Source: an uncultured Cellvibrionales bacterium
GTDB taxonomy: Bacteria > Pseudomonadota > Gammaproteobacteria > Pseudomonadales > GM7GCV1
Direction of reading: 5' to 3'
Assembly (NCBI GenBank): GCA_913063225.1
Contig: CAJXYP010000004.1
Coordinates: forward strand, 1-64,000
Length of the DNA: 64,000 bases
The notes below the pieces were generated by a model. The model did not search any database and was not told the origin of the DNA. It saw only the letters and a list, made by a program, of their open reading frames with translations. Made by a program: the position numbers and the translations under genes. This document shows, piece after piece, positions 43,334 to 52,562 of the stretch (the stretch's first letter is position 1; each line of letters starts with the position of its first letter).

Positions 43334-43428
43334 ATATTGCATTAGCGGATACAAAATATTTATACAAAGGGCGGCTTATTTAAGCTGCCTTTTGCTTTTA
43401 ATAGAGACTCATCCCGGAACATATAGAC

Positions 43429-45519
43429 GTGGCGCGTAAAACTCCTATAGATCGTTACCGCAATATTGGTATTGCTGCGCATGTTGATGCCGGTAAAACC
43501 ACGACGACTGAGCGCGTGCTTTTCTATACCGGTCTATCCCACAAAATTGGTGAAGTGCACGACGGCGCTGCAACCATGGATTGGATGGAGCAAGAGCAAG
43601 AACGCGGTATTACCATTACCTCGGCTGCGACCACCTGTTTCTGGCAGGGCATGGAAAAGCAGTTCGATGAGCATCGCATCAACATTATCGATACCCCAGG
43701 GCACGTTGACTTCACGATTGAAGTAGAGCGCTCTCTGCGCGTCCTAGATGGCGCTGTAGTGGTACTTTGCGGTTCTTCTGGCGTACAGCCACAAACTGAG
43801 ACCGTTTGGCGACAAGCGAACAAATACGAAGTGCCACGCCTAGTCTTTGTAAACAAGATGGATCGCGCCGGTGCCGACTTTATGATGGTGGTAGACCAGC
43901 TTAAAGATCGTTTGGGTGCTAACCCGGTTCCGCTTCAGTTAACTATTGGTTCTGAAGATGGGTTCAGAGGCGTTGTCGACCTTATTAAGATGAAAGCCAT
44001 TATCTGGAACGAAGACGATCAGGGCATGACCTTCGTCTACGAAGATATTCCAGCGGATATGCAGGACCAGTGTGAGGAGATGCGCGAGCAGCTAATAGAA
44101 GCTGCAGCAGAAGCCACTGATGACTTCATGGAAAAGTATCTTGAAGGTACCGAACTCACCGAAGAAGAAATTAAAGCCGGCATTCGTTCTCGCACACTGG
44201 CCAACGAAATTATTCCCGTTATTGGTGGATCTGCCTTTAAGAATAAAGGGGTTCAAGCCATGTTGGATGCCGTCATTGAATTTCTGCCAGCGCCAACCGA
44301 AGTTAAGGCTATTCAAGGCATTCTCGATAAAGGTGAGCCCGGTACTCGCACAGCGGACGATGAAGCACCTTTTTCGGCTCTTGCTTTCAAAATTGCTACG
44401 GATCCCTTCGTAGGTACTCTGACCTTCTTTCGCGTTTATTCAGGCACGCTGACGAGCGGCACTGCGGTATACAACTCGGTTAAGGATAAAAAGGAGCGCG
44501 TTGGTCGCATGGTGCAAATGCACGCCAACAGTCGTGAAGAAATTAAGGAAGTTCGAGCGGGAGATATCGCCGCTGCGGTAGGCCTTAAAGACGTAACTAC
44601 CGGCGATACCCTCTGCGATATCAGCCAGCTTATTGTTCTTGAGCGTATGGAATTCCCGGAACCGGTTATTTCGGTTGCGGTAGAGCCCCGATCAAAGCCT
44701 GATCAAGAAAAAATGGGCGTTGCTCTGAGCAAGTTGGCTCAAGAAGATCCGTCTTTTCGTGTGAAGACCGATGAAGAGACCGGCCAAACTATTATTTCTG
44801 GTATGGGCGAGCTACACCTGGATATTCTTGTCGACCGTATGCGCCGAGAGTTCAGTGTCGAAGCTAATATTGGTAAGCCTCAGGTGGCTTATCGTGAGGC
44901 CATCAAAAATACTTGCGAGATTGAAGGCAAATTTGTGCGTCAATCTGGTGGCCGCGGTCAGTACGGGCACGTTTGGATTAAGTTTGAGCCGAGCGACGAA
45001 GATGGTCTTGAATTTGTAAATGAAATTGTTGGCGGTTCGGTTCCTAAGGAATATATCCCGGCGGTTTCTAAAGGTATTGAAGAGCAGATGAAAAACGGTG
45101 TTATCGCCGGATATCCTCTGCTAGGTCTTAAAGCGACCCTTTATGACGGTTCTTTCCACGATGTGGATTCCAACGAAATGGCCTTTAAGGTTGCCGGTTC
45201 ATTGGCGACCAGGGAGCTAGCGGATGTTGGCGGCGCGGTATTACTCGAGCCGATGATGAAAGTTGAAGTAGTCACTCCTGAGGTCAATATGGGCGATGTA
45301 GTTGGCGATATTAACCGCCGACGTGGCTTGATATTGGGCATGAGTGACAGCCCAATGGGTAAGGTAATTGATGCCGAAGTGCCCTTGGCAGAAATGTTTG
45401 GTTACGCAACAGACCTGCGCTCTGCAAGCCAGGGCCGTGCAACCTACACTATGGAATTCCTTAAGTACGCTGAAGCAACAAACAACGTTGCTCAGGCAAT
45501 TATTGAACGCAACAGCTAG
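43429..45519 (+). CDS. fusA: elongation factor G (primary)
   Basis: GTG start; [19 protein letters not shown]; located in the str operon. Confidence 0.98.
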   Translation: MARKTPIDRYRNIGIAAHVDAGKTTTTERVLFYTGLSHKIGEVHDGAATMDWMEQEQERGITITSAATTCFWQGMEKQFDEHRINIIDTPGHVDFTIEVERSLRVLDGAVVVLCGSSGVQPQTETVWRQANKYEVPRLVFVNKMDRAGADFMMVVDQLKDRLGANPVPLQLTIGSEDGFRGVVDLIKMKAIIWNEDDQGMTFVYEDIPADMQDQCEEMREQLIEAAAEATDDFMEKYLEGTELTEEEIKAGIRSRTLANEIIPVIGGSAFKNKGVQAMLDAVIEFLPAPTEVKAIQGILDKGEPGTRTADDEAPFSALAFKIATDPFVGTLTFFRVYSGTLTSGTAVYNSVKDKKERVGRMVQMHANSREEIKEVRAGDIAAAVGLKDVTTGDTLCDISQLIVLERMEFPEPVISVAVEPRSKPDQEKMGVALSKLAQEDPSFRVKTDEETGQTIISGMGELHLDILVDRMRREFSVEANIGKPQVAYREAIKNTCEIEGKFVRQSGGRGQYGHVWIKFEPSDEDGLEFVNEIVGGSVPKEYIPAVSKGIEEQMKNGVIAGYPLLGLKATLYDGSFHDVDSNEMAFKVAGSLATRELADVGGAVLLEPMMKVEVVTPEVNMGDVVGDINRRRGLILGMSDSPMGKVIDAEVPLAEMFGYATDLRSASQGRATYTMEFLKYAEATNNVAQAIIERNS

Positions 45520-45551
45520 TTATAAAAAATTAAAAAAACGAGATTATTAAG

Positions 45552-46745
45552 ATGGGTAAAGAGAAGTTTGAACGTACTAAGCCCCACGTAAATGTGGGCA
45601 CGATTGGTCACGTGGATCATGGTAAAACCACACTGACGGCGGCATTGACGCGCGTATGTGCGGAAGTATGGGGCGGAGATGCGGTTGCTTTTGACGGTAT
45701 CGATAACGCACCGGAAGAGCGCGAGCGCGGTATTACTATTGCGACGTCTCACGTTGAATATGAATCACCGAATCGTCACTACGCACACGTTGATTGCCCA
45801 GGACACGCGGATTATGTGAAAAACATGATTACCGGTGCTGCTCAAATGGACGGCGCTATATTGGTTTGTTCAGCGGCTGACGGCCCCATGCCTCAGACGC
45901 GTGAGCACATCCTTCTATCTCGTCAGGTTGGTGTTCCGTACATCGTAGTATTTTTGAACAAAGCCGACATGGTTGACGACGAAGAACTTTTGGAATTGGT
46001 TGAAATGGAAGTTCGTGAACTTCTTGATCAATACGAATTCCCTGGCGACGATACGCCAATCATCATCGGTTCTGCGCTTATGGCGTTGAACGGTGAAGAT
46101 GACAACGAAATGGGTACTACGGCAGTTAAGAAGCTTGTTGAAGTTCTGGATTCATATATTCCAGAGCCAGAGCGTGCGGTAGATCTTCCATTTTTGATGC
46201 CAATTGAAGACGTTTTCTCTATCTCAGGTCGCGGTACGGTTGTTACCGGTCGAATTGAGCGCGGAATCGTAAACGTTGGTGACGAGATTGAAATCGTTGG
46301 TATCCACGACACGACTAAAACCACCTGTACCGGTGTTGAGATGTTCCGCAAGTTGCTTGACGAAGGTCGCGCTGGTGAGAACGTTGGTGTACTTCTGCGC
46401 GGAACTAAGCGTGAAGAAGTTGAACGTGGACAGGTTCTTTGTAAGCCTGGCGCGATCAAGCCACACACTAAGTTTGAAGCGGAAGTATATGTTCTGTCTA
46501 AAGACGAAGGTGGCCGTCATACACCATTCTTTAAAGGTTACCGTCCTCAGTTTTACTTCCGTACAACGGATGTGACTGGTGCCTGTGAGCTTCCAGAAGG
46601 CGTTGAAATGGTAATGCCTGGTGACAATATACAGATGGTAGTAGAGCTGCACGCTCCGATTGCGATGGAAGAAGGTCTTCGGTTTGCGATTCGTGAAGGT
46701 GGCCGAACTGTTGGTGCTGGTGTTGTAGCCAAGATTATCGAGTAA
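45552..46745 (+). CDS. tufA: elongation factor Tu (copy 2)
   Basis: Same 397-aa product as 28675..29868. Confidence 0.98.
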   Translation: MGKEKFERTKPHVNVGTIGHVDHGKTTLTAALTRVCAEVWGGDAVAFDGIDNAPEERERGITIATSHVEYESPNRHYAHVDCPGHADYVKNMITGAAQMDGAILVCSAADGPMPQTREHILLSRQVGVPYIVVFLNKADMVDDEELLELVEMEVRELLDQYEFPGDDTPIIIGSALMALNGEDDNEMGTTAVKKLVEVLDSYIPEPERAVDLPFLMPIEDVFSISGRGTVVTGRIERGIVNVGDEIEIVGIHDTTKTTCTGVEMFRKLLDEGRAGENVGVLLRGTKREEVERGQVLCKPGAIKPHTKFEAEVYVLSKDEGGRHTPFFKGYRPQFYFRTTDVTGACELPEGVEMVMPGDNIQMVVELHAPIAMEEGLRFAIREGGRTVGAGVVAKIIE

Positions 46746-46765
46746 TCTTAGCTATCTGCTAATGG

Positions 46766-46792
46766 AAAGGGCCGCTTTATGCGGTCTTTTTT
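46766..46792 (+). terminator. terminator after tufA
   Basis: AAAGGGCCGC-tttat-GCGGTCTTTTTT. Confidence 0.7.
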
Positions 46793-46858
46793 GTGGCTGC
46801 TGGATATGTAGGCTATTTATTACGCATTTCCACTGCGGTGGACGGCGTTCATTTTTTT

Positions 46859-46931
46859 AAAATAGGGGCATAGCACGGTTTTACTTACATCAAACATTAG
46901 GCGTTAACGAAAACCCTGCTACGTTCCCCAT
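46859..46931. repeat. dispersed intergenic element, copy 1 (with inverted repeat)
   Basis: Aligns with 47761..47834; CATAGCACGGTTTT...AAAACCCTGCTACG inverted repeat. Confidence 0.75.
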
Positions 46932-47094
46932 CCCCCCAGGGCAGTGACTCACGCCCATTAAAAATAATTAAAGGGGTTTGGCGTCCTTAATTTTGTAGAA
47001 TAAGCGGTAGCAAAGCCCTTTATTTTTAGGCGCTCGATCTTTATATCCGCTACGCTGAATATCTTCGTTGTTAATGAATCTACTGAGGTTTTAT

Positions 47095-47664
47095 ATGAGT
47101 TTCCCCTACAAGTCTGTTGTCGCAATTGTGGCAGTTTTTGCCGCGGTATCTTCGGCATCTGCCGATGAGTATTTGATTGATACTAATGGCGGGCACGCAT
47201 CAGTTGCCACCAAATTTTTGCATCAGGGTATTAGCTGGCTAACGGCTGAATTTAACGTCTTTGAAGGCAGTTTCGTCTATGACCCGGATAATGTAGAGGC
47301 GTCCTCTATCGCTATCAGCATTGACACCACTAGCCTAGATTCCAATCAGGCAACGCGCGATGGGCATATATTAGGCGTCGATTATCTAGACGCTGAAAAC
47401 TTTCCCCTAGCTACTTTTGTTAGTAAAGCTGCTGAAGACCAAGGAAACGGAATGTTGACGCTAACGGGCGACATTACTCTGCACGGTGTCACCAAAGAGA
47501 TTGCAGTAGAAGTTTCTATGGTTGGAGAAGGCGAAATTCGAGGAACGCCTCGTCTTGGTTTCGAAGGAGCTACAACATTGGACTTAAGAGACTTTGGTTA
47601 TACCAAATTTGGGCCTACCAACATGGTTCATCTACTAGTGAACGTTGAAGGGATCCAGCAATAG
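47095..47664 (+). CDS. YceI family protein
   Basis: YLIDTNGGHASVATKFLHQGISWLTAEF..., LTLTGDITLHGVTKEI; signal peptide. Confidence 0.92.
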   Translation: MSFPYKSVVAIVAVFAAVSSASADEYLIDTNGGHASVATKFLHQGISWLTAEFNVFEGSFVYDPDNVEASSIAISIDTTSLDSNQATRDGHILGVDYLDAENFPLATFVSKAAEDQGNGMLTLTGDITLHGVTKEIAVEVSMVGEGEIRGTPRLGFEGATTLDLRDFGYTKFGPTNMVHLLVNVEGIQQ

Positions 47665-47693
47665 GTTGATGCTGAAAAAATAATTTCTGCGCG

Positions 47694-47731
47694 TAAAAAA
47701 AGCCACTATCTATTAGGTAGTGGCTTTTTTT
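47694..47731 (+). terminator. terminator after the YceI gene
   Basis: AAAAAAAGCCACTATC-tatta-GGTAGTGGCTTTTTTT. Confidence 0.85.
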
Positions 47732-47760
47732 GTGGGATCTCAAGACTAGTTTGTTCCTGT

Positions 47761-47834
47761 AAAATAAGTGACGTAGCATGGTTTTACTTAGATCAAAGAC
47801 CAGACGTTAACGAAAACCGTACTACGCCCCCCAT
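47761..47834. repeat. dispersed intergenic element, copy 2 (with inverted repeat)
   Basis: CGTAGCATGGTTTTACTTAGATCAA...GTTAACGAAAACCGTACTACG. Confidence 0.75.
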
Positions 47835-47850
47835 TTCAAGGCATTTATCT

Positions 47851-48366
47851 ATGAAGCATATAAAGCCATTATTTATATTGCTATCCGTACTGCTCGTCAG
47901 CTGCGGTTGGCTAGTTCGTGACACGCTATTAGATCAGACCATCGAGTGGACCATTCTCGAATACGAATCAGCCATAAGTGAGGGGTTCTCTATAACTCTA
48001 GAGCGTGCGTTGCAGAAAAATACCTCAAATGACGAAGCCGAGTACCTACTGACTATATCTAATGAAATTCAGGTAGAACAAGAGCAAATCGCTACTGAAA
48101 GCTTATTGCCGGGACAACTGCGCATGCTAAAAAATGTGCGGTATAGCATTAGTGCAATTAACGGTGGCCGCGTAGAGGGCGGTACCGCTGTGGTCTGGAG
48201 AGATCTCCATGACGACGAAATCAACCCCTCAGTGACTGAACGTGAAAAAGCTTTTTTACAAGAAGAGATCGACGCAGGTATCGTTCAACAGTTGCTGGCT
48301 CACCTAGAACGCTTCGCCGTGAATAATATGGGGGACCTTCCTCTAGGAAAACGTTACAAAAATTAG
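47851..48366 (+). CDS. putative lipoprotein of unknown function
   Basis: Lipobox LLVSCGW; 171 aa. Confidence 0.7.
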   Translation: MKHIKPLFILLSVLLVSCGWLVRDTLLDQTIEWTILEYESAISEGFSITLERALQKNTSNDEAEYLLTISNEIQVEQEQIATESLLPGQLRMLKNVRYSISAINGGRVEGGTAVVWRDLHDDEINPSVTEREKAFLQEEIDAGIVQQLLAHLERFAVNNMGDLPLGKRYKN

Positions 48367-48408
48367 TGCCGCTTAAAGCTGATCAATACATAAGTGGGGT
48401 CAGAGCAA

Positions 48409-48825
48409 CTATTCCCGAACGCCGTCCAGTATCACCGCTTCTTCTACTGCTGATCTTTGGCGTATATTGGCTACTACTTCGTAATAGGCTCCATCTAATC
48501 CAAAACCGCTAATTACCATTTCCGGGTCACCATTCCGTGCGGGCCATCCACGAACAGTTATTGCATCACCGGGTTTAATTACATCACTACTTGCGGGTAG
48601 CCCTGTGTTGTCCCAGTTCCTTGGGGTGATTTCTATGGTCCACTGGCGTCCATCAGTTTCGTTGACCACAAGAATGGGATGAGGGCGCACATATTCAAAG
48701 CTTTCGGCTATACCGCTAATCTCCATAATGTCGTTTATCGCGTAAGGCGAGAAAGAATGATGAGCGTAGGCATAGGTAGAAAACAGCGCTATGGCTGATG
48801 CGGCTATCCTAAGTATCTGTTTCAT
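48409..48825 (-). CDS. DUF6152-like exported protein (short form)
   Basis: TYAYA|HHSFSPY, VRPHPILVV, VIKPGDAITVRGWPARNG; start at MKQILRI. Confidence 0.78.
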   Translation of the reverse strand: MKQILRIAASAIALFSTYAYAHHSFSPYAINDIMEISGIAESFEYVRPHPILVVNETDGRQWTIEITPRNWDNTGLPASSDVIKPGDAITVRGWPARNGDPEMVISGFGLDGAYYEVVANIRQRSAVEEAVILDGVRE

Positions 48826-48992
48826 CGGGTGCCCTCTGGGAATAGTTTTCAGTATAGCTGCAATTTGCCAATAACGGGATTCAGATTGGGAATTAGAGTT
48901 AGTAATAAATACTTTTGTTCTCGCAGTCAAGCCTAGTGATAAACTCGCGCCTAGATCCTTGCCAGCCAGAAAGTTCTTGGAGATTTTTTTAG

Positions 48993-49934
48993 ATGCCTGA
49001 TGTGATTATTATGTTGTTCGCTTTGGGCATGATCGCCGGGTTGATCCAATCTGACCTAAAAATATCAAAGGGCACTTACGAGACTATCGCCATATTGTTG
49101 ATGTTTGCGATTGGTCTTAAAGGTGGCCTTGCCTTGCATGGTAACTGGCACCCGGATCTGATAGTTAATTTTGTGGCGGTTGCGATTGTCGGAGTACTGA
49201 TCCCCGTATTTTTATTTCCAATTTTGCGCCATGTAGTTGCACTGGATAAAGCCAATTCCGCCAGTATTGCGGCCCACTATGGTTCAGTAAGTGCCGGTAC
49301 CTTTGCGGTTGTAGTCGCTTGGGCCGAGGGGCGCCAAATGATCTTAGCGCCAGAAACTACGCTCTATCTGGTGTTGCTGGAGCTTCCCGCGATTATTGTG
49401 GGCATTTTGCTATATCGAGCTGGTTCTAAAGAATCTGGTGGCCATCTTTCAATGATTCATGAGGCCTTTACCGGTCGAGGTGTGATGTTGTTGATTGGTG
49501 GCGTGATTGTTGGCTTTCTCTATGGGGAAGAAGGCGCTGCATCTATTACGCCTCTCTTTATTGTTTTGTTTCCTGGCTTGCTGGCGTTCTTTCTTTTAGA
49601 AATGGGTTTGTGCGCGGCGCGCGAATTAGCCGCCTGGAAACCCGGCATGCTTAGAGTGGCAGCCTTCGCTCTGATTACGCCGACTATTTTGGCGATCGTT
49701 GGTATTTTTCTAGGCTTTGCTCTTGGTCTTCCCGATGGCTCGATCTTGGTTCTTGCGACCATTATTGCCAGCTCCTCTTACATTGCCGCTCCAGCAGCGA
49801 TTCGCCAGGCGGTTCCTGAAGCTGATATTGGCCTTGCGATGCTAGCTTCTTTAGGTATCACGTTCCCATTCAATGTCCTGATTGGGATACCGCTCTACGC
49901 TTGGTTAATGACGGTAATTGCTGGTATTTTTTAG
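48993..49934 (+). CDS. sodium-dependent bicarbonate transporter family permease (SbtA-like)
   Basis: SNLKIS-like QSDLKISKGTYETIAILLMFAIGLKGG, SASIAAHYGSVSAGTFA; ten-TM-type hydropathy. Confidence 0.82.
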   Translation: MPDVIIMLFALGMIAGLIQSDLKISKGTYETIAILLMFAIGLKGGLALHGNWHPDLIVNFVAVAIVGVLIPVFLFPILRHVVALDKANSASIAAHYGSVSAGTFAVVVAWAEGRQMILAPETTLYLVLLELPAIIVGILLYRAGSKESGGHLSMIHEAFTGRGVMLLIGGVIVGFLYGEEGAASITPLFIVLFPGLLAFFLLEMGLCAARELAAWKPGMLRVAAFALITPTILAIVGIFLGFALGLPDGSILVLATIIASSSYIAAPAAIRQAVPEADIGLAMLASLGITFPFNVLIGIPLYAWLMTVIAGIF

Positions 49935-49946
49935 CTGGAAATATTT

Positions 49947-50777
49947 ATGGATCACAAACTAAAAACACCACAGCAACTTTTCGATATCGCTGGAAAGGTC
50001 GCGATTGTCACCGGCGCACTAGGGGCCTTTGGCAGTGTCGCTGCGCGCACGCTCTCGGCGGCTGGATGCAAATTGGTGATCGCTGATGACAAGCTTGATG
50101 CTCTGAGTGCTTTGGCTGCTGACCTAAAAAACGAAGGCGGGCAGGTTGAGATGGTCGGAAAATGGCCAAACTCCCCTGAGAATTGTGCAGCTATTATAGA
50201 AGCAGCGGTTACGGCCTTTGGCCGGCTGGATATTTTGGTAGTGGCTTCCGGCACTATGGATGTGGATCCCATAGTTGATATGGACGTTGCAAGATTTGAG
50301 AATGTGATGCGGGTGAATGTCACAGATTCCTGGATGATGTGCCAGGCCGCCGGTCGGCAAATGATCGCGCAAAATAGAGAAGGAAAGAACGCGGAAGGAA
50401 AGGGCAGAGGAGGAAAGGTGGTTCTGGTGTCTTCGGCACGGGGGCTGTTAGGCCATCCAGCGGGCTACTCGGCCTATTGCAGTTCCAAGCACGCGGTTAA
50501 CGGCATGGTTAAAGCGCTGGGCTGTGAGTGGGGTAAAGAGGTCATCACCATCAATGCGCTTGCTCCTACCGTATTTCGATCGGGCCAAACCAGCTGGATG
50601 TTTGAAGACAACGAACTCGCTGCTGAGACCCGTGAGAGTATTTTGTCGCGTATTCCTCTGGGTCGCTTAGGAGAACCAGAAGATCTGGCCGGGCCACTAT
50701 TGTTTTTAGTCTCGCCGGCATCGGATTTTCACACAGGGCAAACTATCTCCCCTGATGGTGGTTATACCGCAGGATGA
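49947..50777 (+). CDS. SDR family oxidoreductase
   Basis: KVAIVTGALGAFGS (GxxxGxG-like), YSAYCSSK, SPDGGYTAG C-terminus. Confidence 0.9.
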   Translation: MDHKLKTPQQLFDIAGKVAIVTGALGAFGSVAARTLSAAGCKLVIADDKLDALSALAADLKNEGGQVEMVGKWPNSPENCAAIIEAAVTAFGRLDILVVASGTMDVDPIVDMDVARFENVMRVNVTDSWMMCQAAGRQMIAQNREGKNAEGKGRGGKVVLVSSARGLLGHPAGYSAYCSSKHAVNGMVKALGCEWGKEVITINALAPTVFRSGQTSWMFEDNELAAETRESILSRIPLGRLGEPEDLAGPLLFLVSPASDFHTGQTISPDGGYTAG

Positions 50778-51373
50778 ACCAATCAAAGTGGGACTCCAAA
50801 TACGGTGACAACCAAAGTTATATTTTTGGTACCGAGCCGAATACATTTTTAGCGGAATATTTTAGCCAGCTACCCAGAGGGAAAGTGCTTTGTCTCGGTG
50901 ACGGCGAAGGGCGCAATTCAGTATTTCTCGCCAAGCAGCGCTATCAGGTGACCGCAGTTGATATGTCACTGATAGGCATAGAAAAGGCCAAAAAGCTTGC
51001 TGAAGAAAATGATGTATCTATCAACTTTGTTCACAGGGATCTACAGGATTACGAAATCGGCGAGAATTGCTGGCAGGGCATCGTATCTATTTTCTGTCAC
51101 GTGCCCGTTAGTTTGAGGCAAAAAATACACGCTGATGTAGTTAGGGGTTTGAAACCTGCGGGAGTCTTTCTGCTCGAATCCTATACGCCGGATCAGTTAA
51201 AGCATGGTACTGGTGGCCCACCCAATGCAGACTTGCTGATGACTAGCGCAACCTTATCTCAAGAACTAACGGGGTTGAGCTTTAGCCACTTGGTTGAGAT
51301 TGAACGCGATGTGCAAGAAGGTTCTGGCCATTCCGGTTGGTCGGCAGTAGTGCAACTAGTAGCGGTTAAATAG
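50774..51373 (+). CDS. class I SAM-dependent methyltransferase
   Basis: VLCLGDGEGRNSVFLAKQRYQVTAVDMSLIGIEKAKKLA; ATGA overlap with SDR gene. Confidence 0.9.
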   Translation: MNQSKWDSKYGDNQSYIFGTEPNTFLAEYFSQLPRGKVLCLGDGEGRNSVFLAKQRYQVTAVDMSLIGIEKAKKLAEENDVSINFVHRDLQDYEIGENCWQGIVSIFCHVPVSLRQKIHADVVRGLKPAGVFLLESYTPDQLKHGTGGPPNADLLMTSATLSQELTGLSFSHLVEIERDVQEGSGHSGWSAVVQLVAVK

Positions 51374-52408
51374 CTAAGCTCCTGACCTAATATTATTGGC
51401 CCCGGAAAGTTCTTCGCATTCGTACGGAACATAGGGAATCGCCGATATATCCGAAATGTCTCTGCCGTTGTAAGGCTGTTCAAAATAGAGTGAATCCGTG
51501 GCTGTGTGCTCGTGCACCAGCGTTTGGGTTTCTTGTTCGTACCAGAATCTTTCAGTCACTTCGTATTGGTTGCTATGCATAATCCCGTTGATGGGGCTCA
51601 GCGAACCTGGTGCTATTGCCGAGGTGTGCGTCACTAGTACATTGCCTTGCCAGTGACCGATAGAGTGCCCAGCGCGCGTATTAGCAATGTCGGTTGGGTG
51701 GCTATCAATATTTAGGTATATGGTGCGCTCTAGGTCCATATAGCCATAGATTATCCGAACAGTATCCGCAGTTTGAACAATGCGATTTGGGAATCGTCCA
51801 AAAGGGTAGCCGTGAATAATTCCCACACTTTCGCATTGAAGGCCAGGGTGGTCGTATACAAAATCAAAAGCCTCTTTTGCAGTGTTTGCCGCAGCGGTTT
51901 GCGTATAAGAATCTCTAGGGCCTGATCTAGGTTGTGCAACCCAATCGCCACTTATATTTGGTTGACCATTCTCAAGCAAAAGAGGTTTTGTCTCGGCCTG
52001 TCTTATGGCTACCTGCACCGGACCAGCATCTTCGCGGGGCACTATCGTTCCGTCTGCCAATACCAATTCGTTTAGGTAGCAATGATTATTTTCACGGCGG
52101 GCAGGTGACGCGTTTAATCGCACGTATTCGCCTGCTACAAAGGTTTGCTGGGTCCATCCCAAGCGACGCAAGGTAATTGCTGCAGGAAGTTCACAGCGCG
52201 TAGACAGGGCACTGCCGTTTTCCTGAGCAATATCAAAATATAGGTAAGCGTGCGGATTCACGAATTTGAATTCGGTAATCACGCCTTCGTATAGAATATT
52301 CTGATCCATAAAGAAATGCGGAGTATCCGAGTGATGTGCTTTTGCTATCGGCGTGAACGTCATAATTGCCACGCCAAGCGATATGGCAATGTATCTGCTG
52401 AAAGTCAT
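51374..52408 (-). CDS. DUF6152-like exported protein (long form)
   Basis: IAKA|HHSDTPHF, FVNPHAYLYF, SIGHWQGNVLVTHTS. Confidence 0.78.
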   Translation of the reverse strand: MTFSRYIAISLGVAIMTFTPIAKAHHSDTPHFFMDQNILYEGVITEFKFVNPHAYLYFDIAQENGSALSTRCELPAAITLRRLGWTQQTFVAGEYVRLNASPARRENNHCYLNELVLADGTIVPREDAGPVQVAIRQAETKPLLLENGQPNISGDWVAQPRSGPRDSYTQTAAANTAKEAFDFVYDHPGLQCESVGIIHGYPFGRFPNRIVQTADTVRIIYGYMDLERTIYLNIDSHPTDIANTRAGHSIGHWQGNVLVTHTSAIAPGSLSPINGIMHSNQYEVTERFWYEQETQTLVHEHTATDSLYFEQPYNGRDISDISAIPYVPYECEELSGANNIRSGA

Positions 52409-52503
52409 CTATCCCCCTATAGATATTCCACCCTAGTGCCTCAAGTATAGAGCGAATGCAGAAGAGGCATAATTAATAGCCTGTGAAACCTTTGCTCTGG
52501 ACA

Positions 52504-52540
52504 TAAAAAAGCCCGGCTTAAAGAGCCGGGCTTTTGTTTT
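52504..52540 (-). terminator. terminator downstream of 52563..54179
   Basis: AAAAAAGCCCGGCTtaaAGAGCCGGGCTTTTGTTTT; T-run on the minus strand. Confidence 0.8.
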
Positions 52541-52562
52541 CAGTTGTTTTGTTACTTTTTAC

